From assembly GCA_036925085.1 (NCBI GenBank), contig JAUPFP010000001.1:3704001-3768000 (forward strand): a DNA stretch of 64,000 nucleotides. Direction: 5' to 3'. The stretch is from Brachycybe producta. Its lineage: Eukaryota > Arthropoda > Diplopoda > Playtdesmida > Andrognathidae. Numbering within the stretch: the first letter of the stretch is position 1; each line of letters opens with the position of its first letter. Below the pieces are notes generated by a model. The model ran no database searches and was not told the DNA's origin. It saw only the letters and a list, made by a program, of their open reading frames with translations. This document shows, one piece after another, positions 1 to 11,483 of the stretch. The position numbers and the translations under genes are program-made.

Positions 1-24
1 AGTTGCATCTCTCTAATAGAGAAG
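1..24 (+). CDS. HTATSF1: Possible end of preceding HTATSF1 exon
   Basis: The first 24 bases stay open in the phase needed to join the exon at 71 (LHLSNRE then a split Gly codon). They end in a perfect donor context, AAG|GTATGT. If real, the next intron is only 46 nt (25-70), ending in GTAG. No homology supports these eight residues, so this rests on splice signals and phase alone. Confidence 0.4.
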
Positions 25-70
25 GTATGTTCGAATATTAAACGTTAGATGTCGTTTTTGGTGTCCGTAG

Positions 71-276
71 GTTGGTTCGACATATCCGACGAACACAACA
101 CGAACGTTTACGTTTCGAATCTCCCGTTGGATACAACCGAAGAGGAATTCGTTCAAATGATGTCGAAATGTGGAATCGTCATGAAAGATCCGGATCGTAA
201 AGACAAATTGAAAATAAAGTTATATCAGGATAATAACGGACAATTCAAAGGAGACGGAAGATGTTGTTACGTTAAG
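71..276 (+). CDS. HTATSF1: HTATSF1 exon, first part of RRM1
   Basis: The acceptor is GTCCGTAG|GT. The exon begins with the last two bases of a Gly codon, then WFDISDEHNTNVYVSNL, and ends ...RCCYVK before donor AAG|GTACTA (phase 0). It holds both RNP motifs of RRM1, which is continued 12.9 kb downstream. Confidence 0.93.
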
Positions 277-3200
277 GTACTAACATAAATTGCGCACGTC
301 TTTCTTGTTGTGAAAAATGTGTGTTTGATAATTACGACAGATCTTCTCTTCGGGGGGGGGGAAAAAAATAGCTTTATTTATTGTCGCTTCCGTCAAGATT
401 TGGTTTGCTTTTTTTGGTTTTTCACAATCTTTTTGCCCTCTGGTAAAAGAAAAGCGCAAAACACCTAAACGATACTTTTTCATTTCATTTCTGATGAAAT
501 TTTAACGGAAACTTATTATTCAAGTTAGGAATTTTTTTTTTCCTCCGGACGGAATCACAATCTACAATTTTAATAATTAAGAGGCTATTTGCAGGGGTAA
601 TTTGACGATAACCAGTAGATGGCGCCAGCATCGCCATCAGTACATATTTCCTATAGGAGTCTATACAAAACACTGAGATTACGATGATGCAATATCTGGT
701 ATAACCGTAGTACGGCCTTCTTCGTACCTAAGGCTAAATGAATTATTCGTTTTTTTTTTCAATCCATGAAGCTGTTTAGAGGCTAGAAGTCATTAATTTG
801 CAAGGTTGCACGCTTGCTTGCGCCCCCCCCCTTTTACGAACATTTTAATTCATTGTCAAAATCTAGCCTCTAAACAGTCTCTTTGATTGCATAACGCCAT
901 AATTGCTAAGTGGTCGTATTTATAATTAATACAACCTGAAAAAATAAGTTTTTCAGTATAAAAAAACCTTGGTTAGAGGCTAGATGTTTTAAACTAGCAT
1001 CCAAAAATATTCTTGCTCAGACAAGAACTCTAGCCTCCAAGCTGGTTCTGAAATTTTTAGAAATACTTGTTTAGAGGCTAGAGTTTTCTCAGAGTTTTTT
1101 TTTTTTTTTCAAAACAGTTTTTTTATATCTTAGCCTCTAAACAGTCCTTTTCATCCTGTGAGGAATGTTAGTAGTATTTGAACTATTAGTCACTAGCTGG
1201 CGCTACCTATGTCATTGCTTGTTACCAAGGTTCTCTTTATAAAGCTTTATAATCTTGAACTTAATCTTAACTTTTGATGCGACTAGCGTTTGCCGATTAG
1301 AATTAGCAGAGCGCATGCGTATTATTTTATATAGGAAAGTGATTGCAGATTTGCGTTAGCAGCGCCATCTATTGATCACCAATGGAAACTGCCGATGAGA
1401 CGTTCACTTTAGGTTTGGTTAGGTTAGGTTAGTTTTCCTATATAAAACGATAACAGGGTAATGCGCATGCGCTCTGCTAATTCTAATGGGCAAACGCTAG
1501 TTTGATGCGCGCATTGCACACAGGAAATGAAGACATTCTTGTCTTGCAGACTTCGCTGGGAACGATGCTGCACGTACCGCTCTTCCGGTTCACATGCAAT
1601 GAATTTTCGAGAGCGCGTCTCGTGAGCATCTATAGAAACACATCAAAGAAGCCCACTCTGAATTAGTATAACTTTTGCTGTGCGCATTGCACACATTCCC
1701 TGAACACAGGAAATGAAGACGTTCTTGTCTTGCAGACTTCGCTGGGATTGTATTTACACTCAGTAGTATCTATATGGACTCTTTTAGAGCTAAAAAAGGC
1801 TGCATTTTATTTTAACTAATTGGCAACGGGTGAAGGTGGCCTAGTATAAAGGTTGCAAGCGCCATCTACATTGCATTTACACAAGTATTTTATTTTAATG
1901 GAACAACTGCTTAAACGATTTTCTTGTCGAAAGAAATCATTTTTTTTCTCCTGCTTTTCTTAAGGTTCTCTCGTACTAGACCAGTCCGAATCAACTCTGA
2001 ATCGGAAAGGACAATTCCGGATGGAATAAAAACCAAAGAATCGAATAGATAAACCTCCGGACAAGGCTTTGTCGAATGTGAAGACAGCGACTGGCATGCG
2101 TCCGGTTCCGAGCCGATTCGGACCAGTTTAGTGTCGAAGGAGATCCTTAAGAGACTTGGACTGAAAATATTTTTCGTGTTATCCGATTTTTCATTTTAAA
2201 CGGCTTTTTTTTGTGGCTGTTTTATAGAAGTATTTGCAGCCATTTTATTGTCATCATCATTTATTTATTATCCTAATTGCTGCTTACTAATTATTGTCTG
2301 GATTTCTATCTTGAAGCCATTTTAAGATAGAGAGAGAGAGAGAGAGAGAGGGAAAAAATGGTTAATAAATTCTTAATGAGGTTCGTAAATAGAAAAATCC
2401 TCCTCCTAAAAAAAAAGTGGAAGTGGAGCCGAATTTCCTTCATTACAATATTATAATGAATGCATCCATTAGCATGAATTTAATGACTATACTAGGCATC
2501 ACACAGGGAGAGAGAGAGAGAGATAAATGAGAGAATTTTCGGCATTTCGGATTGGTCCATGTTGCATTTTAACCATCAAAGTGTCCAATCAACGTCCAGA
2601 GAGAGAGAGAGAGAGAGAGAGTCGCTTGAAAATAACTAGCTAGAAATATAACTGGCGAAAGAAAGAGAGAGAAAAAAAATGAATTCGATCGATATTAAGA
2701 TGGTTTAGAAGAGGAAAATTGAAGAGAAACTAGAGTTTTAGAAACTAGAAGGGTAGCTCAATCACTTAAGAGGTCATTTTCGTGTTGATATCTTTCAAAA
2801 TAAACTTTTTAATGGATTTTTTTTTTAAATTATCATTTTGAAACTGATATAAAAATCTTATTTTAAAAGATATCGACATTTAAGTACCCTTAAGGGATTG
2901 TGAGCTATCTTTCTAGTTTCTAAAACACTTTCTAGTTTGGTAGTTTCTCTCTTGATTTTGAACCTGAAATTCAGAATAAACATGAGTTCGAAAGGCGTTT
3001 ACAATTTTAAAACCACCTAAAACAAAAATGGATTGCTAAAGATTGTACATTTTTCTATGTTAAGGTAGCTGATTAGATATTTATTTTGTTTTTGTTCTCC
3101 CAGATGGCGCCACTTGCAATGGCTTTATGTTCTATCTATAGGAGGTTTCTTCCCTCTTAACACCTGCGGTTTTGAGAAAATCTCAATTTTTCAAGCGAAC

Positions 3201-6200
3201 GTTTTTCAGGAGAAACATTATGAAAAAAAATTCAAAATGTTTTAGAAACTAGAATAGTTGGTGATAATGCTAAAAGTTTTTTCATGATGATATCTTTCAA
3301 AATAAACGTTTTATAAAAGTTTGAAAAAAAAGGCCGAAAATAGTTTTTCAATAGAAAAACCAAAAAAAAAAAACAGGCCGTTTTTCAAACTGAACTATAA
3401 AATTATTTATTTTTTAAATATTGAAATGCTAAAAAAAACTTAACATCATCTTTTGCTATTCTAGTTTTGAAAACAATTTGAATTTGTTCATAATGTTGTT
3501 TTTAAAAAAAACGTTCACTTGATGTTTTTGCGTTCAAATTCTACAAAAACGTCTATGGAGCATAGAATGAGCCACTGCAGTGGCGCCATCCGGTGGGACA
3601 AAAACGCAATAAATATAAAGCTACCTTAAGAAAATCATTCAAGTTTCTTAAGAAAACCTTTCAAGTTTCTTAAGAAAACCTTTCAAGTTTCTTAAGAAAA
3701 TCTTTGAAATTTCTTAAGAAAACTTTTCAAGTTTCTTAAGAAAATCAAGTTCAGTTTCTTAAGAAAATCTTTCAAGTTTCTTAAGAAAACCTTTCAAGTT
3801 TCTTAAGAAAATCAAGTTCAGTTTCTTAAGAAAATCAAGTTCAGTTTCTTAAGAAAATCAAGTTCAGTTTCTTAAGAAAATCAAGTTCAGTTTCTTAAGA
3901 AAATCTTTCAAGTTTCTTAAGAAAATCAAGTTCAGTTTCTTAAGAAAATCTTTCAAGTTTCTTAAGAAAATCTTTCAAATTTCTTAAGAAATTTTTTTCA
4001 AGTTTCTCAAGTAATTACTAGAAGTGGTGGCGCCCTCTATTTGGTACACTCAGCAATGGCATGCACTCTCTCCATAGTTGAGCTACCTCTATGTATTCAT
4101 ATATGTTGTTTTTCTATAGTAGAATATAAGCCTGGTCCTGACCCTGATTAAAATTACTCTTAAGCGGAGACACAGATCAATCATAAATGTTTGAAGTAAG
4201 TCGTTTTCTGACATCCAAAGCGGGTTTCATTTTACAGCTTAAACATTACTATTCCCTCTGACAAAAAAAGAGTCCATTACTGATGAAAACGGAATTCTTG
4301 AAATAATTAATAAAAATGTCGCTTTGATTATATCAAATGGAGCCATTGGATGATTTATTTTCTCGGGTGACACCCAAAAGAATTTAAAGAAATTAACCAA
4401 TTGCATCCACGGAAAAATAGGCAGCACTTACCGTCTATTCAGAAAATGAAGCTGGATTTGCTTAGATTTCTAGAGAAAATAGCTGCAGCTTTTAAGAGGT
4501 GGCTCCATAGAAAATAATGCTTGTTTAAATTACAAGGTAGATGGCGCCTGCAACCTCCCTAGATAGCAAACTAAACTCGTGCCAATTAAGTTGAAATCGA
4601 ATGCAGCCTTTTAGACAGGCATCTGTAGACAGTTTCCGAATTTCTTTGGCTCCGCCCCTTTATGAGCGTCAGACCAAATATCAACCAATTAGAAATAAAA
4701 AGGGCGGGGCATGTGACATCAGACCCAGTAACAATTAGTTAACAAACCAATTAGAAATTGATGACGCTCATAAAAGGGTGGAGCCAAAGAAATTCTGAAG
4801 CTGTCTACAGATGCCTGTGGCCTTTTAGCTCTAAAAGCCACGTCCAAAACAACCTTAATTATCAGCACGTGGACAAACTTCCCCCAGAACATAATATATG
4901 TGAAGAGAGAAAGAGAGAGAGAGAGCACGTGTAGAGAAATAGCGATGACGCAATTAAAAGTTTACCACGTGACAAAAAAGAAAGGTGAGTATCAGTACAT
5001 TTCTATGGGAGGAGGGCTAGTGGCGCCATCTAATGCTAAACACTCAAAATAAAGGATTTCCTTGCAAGTCGTTTTAAAGCTGTAAACTCTCCTCTCAAAC
5101 TCTGATTATTTCTGTCTTTCAGTTGCAAAAATGAAGAGAAACTAGAAAGTGTTTTAGAAACTAGAAGAGTAAAACTCGATCACTTAATGTTGAAATCTTT
5201 CAAAATAAGCTTTTTCTGCGAGTTTGAAAATGATCCAACTTTAAGCAGACAATATTTTTTTAAAAAATTTGTCTACAGTTTATTTTGAAAGATATCAACA
5301 TGACATTACTCTTTAGTGATCGAGTTTTACTCTTCTAGTTTCTAAAACACTTTCTAGTTTCTCTTCATTTTTGCAACTGAAAGACAGAATAATTAAGAAT
5401 TCGAGAGGCCCTGTTTACACTTTAAAACCATCTTAAGATGGTTTATGAACAGCTTTTTAAGAGAAACTAGAAGGTGTCTTAGAAACTAGAAGGGTAAAGC
5501 TCAATCACTTAAGAGTAATTTTCATGTTGATATCTTTCAAAATAAACTTTTTTTATAAACAAAAATTAAAACAAAATATAATCAGTTTAGGCCTTGTTTC
5601 TATTGGGGTGAAAATTTGACCTGTTTCAAAATTTTCAACTGGTAGAATAATAGAACACACGTGACCTTTGCCTATGATAGTGAATAGGCCCCGGGGGGGG
5701 GGGCGGTCACGTTTCTTCTATTTTTTGCCCAGTGGAAACAAGGCCTTAAAGTTGAATCATTTTTAAAAACTTGACATAAAAAGTTTATTTTGAAAGATAT
5801 CCACATGAAAATAGCCGTAAGTGATTGAGAGCTGCTACCCTTCTAGTTTCTAAAAAAAAATACATTTTGAAGTTTCTCCTGAAATTTTAAGACCCGACGA
5901 ATTTTGACATTATTTTGAAGGGGCCTCGTTTACACCTTAAAAGATTTTTTGACTCAAAAGCTGAGGACTTAAAAACTAATAGCTGTTTCTTCTAGAAAAT
6001 TAAGCAATTCTAGCTGCTTAGCTACTGGAGAGCTAGTTTTTCTACTACATATGTGGTGGGAGTTACAAAACGCTGAGCTTTAATGCATTTTTTTTCAAGC
6101 ATTTTTGTTCACTTTTCCATTTAATGTGTAATTATATCAGACCCTCCCCCCCTCCGCCCCTCCCCTGTAATCATCATCATCATCCTTCTAATAATGGCTG

Positions 6201-7547
6201 AAAATAGAATTGTGTTCAGTTTGATTAAAAAAACGTCTTTCTGATAATAAAAAAAGCCTTTAAAGCGTAACTTTAGCCATTGTTTATACAGTATATATGA
6301 GGGTGTGATCAAAAAGTCTCTAGATACTTTTTGAAAAAAAAAAAAAAACCTAGTCCGAAAGCGCTTTTTTGTGCTTAGTAAACTTATAGCTGGATTCTAA
6401 AACGTTACGTAAGGTGGCTTTATAGATATTCATTTTTTAGTTTGTCCCACTAGATGGCGCCACTGCAGTGGCTAATTTGTAAAATTTGGACGCAAAAACG
6501 TCAAGCGAACTTTTTTTTAGAAAAACGTATTTTTTATGAAAAAAATTCAAATTGTTTTCAAAACTAGAATGGTAAAAGGTGTTTTTTTATGGCAATATCT
6601 TAAAAAATAAACATTTCAATGGTTCAGTTTGAAAAATGACCCGTTTTTTTTTTGGTTTTTCCAATTGAATTTTCATGAAAAACTGTTCTCGGCCTTTTTT
6701 CAAACTGCCATAAAAAGTTTATTTTGAAAGATATCGTCATGAAAAAACTTTTAGCATTTTCAGCAACCATTCTAGTTTCTAAAACACTTTGAATTTTTTC
6801 GTAATTTTTCTTCTGAAGAACCGTTCACTTGAAAAATATAAAATTTTCTCAAAACTGCGGTTGAGAGGGGGGGGGGGGGCGGGGGGGGGGTGGGTAAAGA
6901 GACTTCCTATAATACAATAATAGCCACTGCAGTGACGCCATCTTGGTGGACAAAAATTAAATAAATATTTATAAAGCCACTCTTAAAATAAAGTAGCAGT
7001 GGCGCTGATGTAGCGCCAAATGAACGAAAGGCGCGTATAGAACCCCCAATTTTTAAGCCAAAATATTTATTCATTTCATTGAAGAATAAGAAAATTGTTA
7101 AAAATCAGACAGGCAGTTAGAAATCGGGGAGAACTTCAGTTGGCTCCGCCCTTGTTATGACTAACGCAACTTTTAATTGGTTGGTTATATAGTCTGACGT
7201 CATCATGCTCGGTCCTTTTCAACGTCGAACCACACAACAAACCAATTAGAAGTTGCCGGTCGTCATAAAAAAAGGGCGGAGCCAACTGAAGTTCATCCCG
7301 TTTTCTAACTGCCTGTAAAATCAGGTGCTCGGAAATTCCATAGCGCCTTGAAATAAATTGACGCCACTCTGAAGCGCCACAGTACTTGGGAGCATCTTCA
7401 CTAGATGGGGAGGGGGGGGGGGGGGTCATTATCAGTACTTTTTGATCACAACTTTCACTTTTTGCTTCATTAAAGCAATAAAGTGACAGTTTCTCCTTCT
7501 CTTCTACTGTTAGTTAATGTAATCTCTCATCAATTTCTAGTATAGAA

Positions 7548-7579
<32 letters not shown>

Positions 7580-10500
7580 TTTGGTGCTTACTTTTAAGTG
7601 TGTGGCGCCTTTCTATATATAAAATGCATTGTTTTGCTCCTGCTTCTGATTTTTACTGTATAACAATAGGTTTTACTTCCATAGAAGCCACCCACCCACA
7701 CAACATTGATGGGTGGGAGAGAGAGAGAGAGAAGACACCCATAAAAGCTAGAAGTGTAATTTATGATGGTCGTTTTCTGCATCGTCTAGCAATGTTGGGT
7801 GCATTTCGCGTTTTTTTTTGGGGGGTGGGGGGAGAGAGTCCTCCTCCGCTTCCCTACTTTTGCAAATGGCTACCATCACCACCCCATCTTCACTCAAATA
7901 TATATATATTTTCATATATAATGTACATGTAAAAGGGGTGGTGAAATTGCATTTTTATATATATAGATCGCAAGCTATAGCTGCTTATAATAAGCGTAGG
8001 TGGCTTGGTTGAAGCTGGTGGTGGTTCGAGGTATACTTTCTCTATTGAGTCCGTTTTCTCGTTGGAATGCGAATGGGGATCGAACGCATATTATAGAAAA
8101 CCCGCCTTCCCATGTCTTTCTATCTATCTTTCCATCTTCTGTCATAGAAACGAATACAAAAAAAAAAAAAAGAAGGGGAACCAATATTGGATTCTCCAAA
8201 AAGAGATTATTGGGAACAACTGAGGAAGAATACAGAGAGGGAGGGAGGGAGGGAGGGGGTGGTTTTGAGAGAAGGTTTTGTTGTTGTGGTGGATATTATT
8301 TTTCTCACAATGGAATGTGGCACACGCGCACATTCATATATATATATATGTATGTACATATCCCAGCATATCACAAAATGAGGGGTTGTTATATTAAAAA
8401 AGTCCTTCTGTGACAGAAAATAAAAGGAAAAGTCTTTTTGTCGAAACTCTTGAGCTCTAAAAACTGAGAAATGGACAAAGGACCATATTTTGGATGCAGT
8501 TTTAGTTGCTAAGTAAATTTTTGAAAGTTGCTCGTGCAAGTTTTGACCTTCTTAGGCCCCGTAGCAAATTAGGCAACAAAATGAGCTTGTAACCAGCAAC
8601 AGTCCCCAGAGACTGTTGTTCCTGGTGATGCTACACTAGCGCCACCACTGCAGTTGCAGGCACCAAAATGGTAGCTTGCAACAGTAGCAGGTGGATGTTG
8701 CTTCTGCTCAGTATATAGTGAGCAGAGGGAACAAGCAACCATTGTGTGCCAGCAACTACTTTCTTTGTCACGTGATCATGTAATTAGGTTGCTGGTTGCT
8801 CGTTCGTTTGGTTCCCCTAATTTGCGGCCCGGCCTTAGGATTTGTAAGAAAGAAAAAAAAAAGCTGGTGCTGCCTGGTTATACAGGTTCCGAAAACGGAC
8901 AGCGTACTGATCAATTCAAAGAACATACATTGAGATAAACTGACTCACTAACAAAATAGTGATTAGTGCATGGTTCGATACGTTGGTGGTTCGTAGTTGG
9001 CATGTGCTGCCTGAGATGATCGCCTGGTTTTAAGGTTTCAAATTGCTGTTTGGTTGCTATAGAGAGAGGTATTTCAGCAACTTTCATAACCAGAAGGTTT
9101 GGTCAGCATCGAAGTTGCTCCAAATACCTCTAGCAACCAAACGGCAATTCGAAACGTCACGAAAATACCTTTAAAACCTGAAGAACATATTAAGGATGAC
9201 ACACAATTTTTCTTAAAACTGAAAAAATGTTCCTGAAGAATGGGATGTATTTTTCAAAATGGACCCTTTTGGAGATCAATGGCCTTTAACATGGGTCGCG
9301 CAAATTAGCGTAATTCAAAATCGTGTAAAATAAAATACCCTCTGAATTTTGCAACCGAAAAGATCTTAAAACCTGACCACGACATTCATTTATCGATTGC
9401 AACTTAAATGATTGTTCAAACTTCAGTTTGAAAAGAGATTTGTATTTAGAATCGAGACTGTGCATGTTTTCGTAAAAAAAAAAAATGTCAAATTTCGCTT
9501 AACATTGCGTGGCGCAACGCATGCAAGTGCTGGATTGTCACCAGGCACTTGATGTAATCTTCTTCTTCTTTCTTTGGACCACATGTCGCACCGAGCTGGG
9601 TTAGTCAAATGGTTACGAAGAATGATGCTGAAAGATGCGACGTACGAGTCGTGTTTGACGAAATGTGGTTTACGACCACCGTCTCTCTACTCTTTCTGAC
9701 GTCAACTGCACACTTGATTGAGAAAATTATGAAAGACAAAAACAACAACAACAACCATGCCTCGATCCGGATTCGAACCCGAGAGATCCCCCCCTTCCCC
9801 CTGCGTGGTACTACACACAAGCTCGTAATGTAATAATATGGGTCTCCCTAAAACGCAGAAACTGCAGAAAATTGTACGAATGAAATGAAATTGCAGAAAT
9901 TCACTTCAAATAAGTCAAATTAACATGAAAATGCAGAAACGTATTTTAAAAAAACCCAAATTAAATGGGAAATTGCAGAAAAAATGCAGAAACGGATTTA
10001 AAAACAACCCAAATTAAATGAGAAATTGCAGAAAAATGCAGAAACGGATTTAAAACAACCCAAATTAAATGGGAAATTGCAGAAAAAAAATGCAGAAACG
10101 GATTTAAAACAACCCAAATTAAATGAGAAATTGCAGAAAAAATGCAGAAACGGATTTAAAAACAACCCAAATTAAATGAGAAATTGCAGAAAAATGCAGA
10201 AACGGATTTAAAACAACCCAAATTAAATGGGAAATAGCAGAAAAATGCAGAAACGGATTTAAAACAACCCAAATTAAATGAAAAATTGCAGAAAAAATGC
10301 AGAAACGGATTTAAAAACAACCCAAATTAAATGAGAAATTGCAGAAAAATGCAGAAACGGATTTAAAACAACCCAAATTAAATGGGAAATTGCAGAAAAA
10401 AAATGCAGAAACGGATTTAAAACAACCCAAATTAAATGAGAAATTGCAGAAAAAAAATGCAGAAACGGATTTAAAACAACCCAAATTAAATGAGAAATTG

Positions 10501-11443
10501 CAGAAAAATGCAGAAACGGATTTAAAACAAACCCAAATTAAATGAGAAATTGCAGAAAAAATGCAGAAACGGATTTAAAACAAACCCAAATTAAATGGGA
10601 AATTGCAGAAAAAATGCAGAAACGACTTTAAAACAACCAAAATTAAATGAGAAATTGCAGCAACTCATTAATTTGGGTCATGTTAAAATAAGTTTCTGCA
10701 ATTTCACATTGATTTGGGTCCTTTTATGTGAGTCGCTGCATTTTAGGGTCTTAAATTTCTGTAATCTGATGATTATTCCCGTTTTCGAAATTAATTTACG
10801 CCAAGAAAAAAAATGTAGATATTTCAATTAACTTGTTTGAAACTCGAAGACAAGAAAAGCAAAATTTCGAGAAAATATTTTTTGTTTGTTTTTTTCAAAC
10901 CCAAAAAAAAAAAAAAACAATCTTTAAATTCCATTCTTGTTTACATTTTTCGTAGTTAAATAAGATTATACTTAATGGAAGTTAAAAAAGTGTGTTTGTT
11001 ATTTACTACTTTAAATGGAAATTACACTCGAAATGAGAAAGTCGTAATAATAATGAGAAAATGAGAAATAAAATGCAAAAAAGGAAGGAAGAAAAAAGGT
11101 CCCTCAATAGAAAATCAACGAGGATTTTCGGGGGTTTCTAGTCTTCTTCTTCTTCTTCTTGAAAATCTACAAACAAATGTTGAAGAGATAGAAAAGTAAA
11201 AACATTCCTACGATTCCGTCGTAGGAGAAGAATAGAAAAAAAGATGCATTTTTCGAATAGAAAATAGCGGCAAACGACCCAAAAAAAAAAAAAAAAATCC
11301 CACATCAGAGAAGAGATTTGTGGAATTTCGAGAGAAGAAGAAGAAGAAAAAAAAAAGGTTGCATGGGAATGATTAGAATTTTGTAATTTTATTTCAATTA
11401 CTGGTGCAAATTCCTAACTGGCATTTTCAGGTGCCGAGAGAGG

Positions 11444-11483
<40 letters not shown>

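Noticed and set aside
1409..1433. Telomere-like GGTTAGGTTAGGTTAG
   Set aside because: Only about three units, located inside a MITE. It is a hint about the taxon, not a telomere.
1963..1985. AGTACGAGAGAACC on the minus strand resembles the sarcin-ricin loop of large-subunit rRNA
   Set aside because: One base is missing from the consensus and the flanks do not look like 28S rRNA; about 14 bases alone are not enough.
7136..7429. 97-codon minus-strand frame
   Set aside because: It lies across a palindromic MITE and a G run; the same sequence folds on itself and is repeated elsewhere.
8000..8413. 137-codon plus-strand frame
   Set aside because: Low-complexity (A, G and TA runs), no domain, several overlapping frames of similar length in both strands.
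9855..10670. Array of ~50-bp repeats looked at as a possible CRISPR or coding repeat protein
   Set aside because: Units are contiguous without unique spacers, differ in A-run length and so shift frame, and the genome is eukaryotic.
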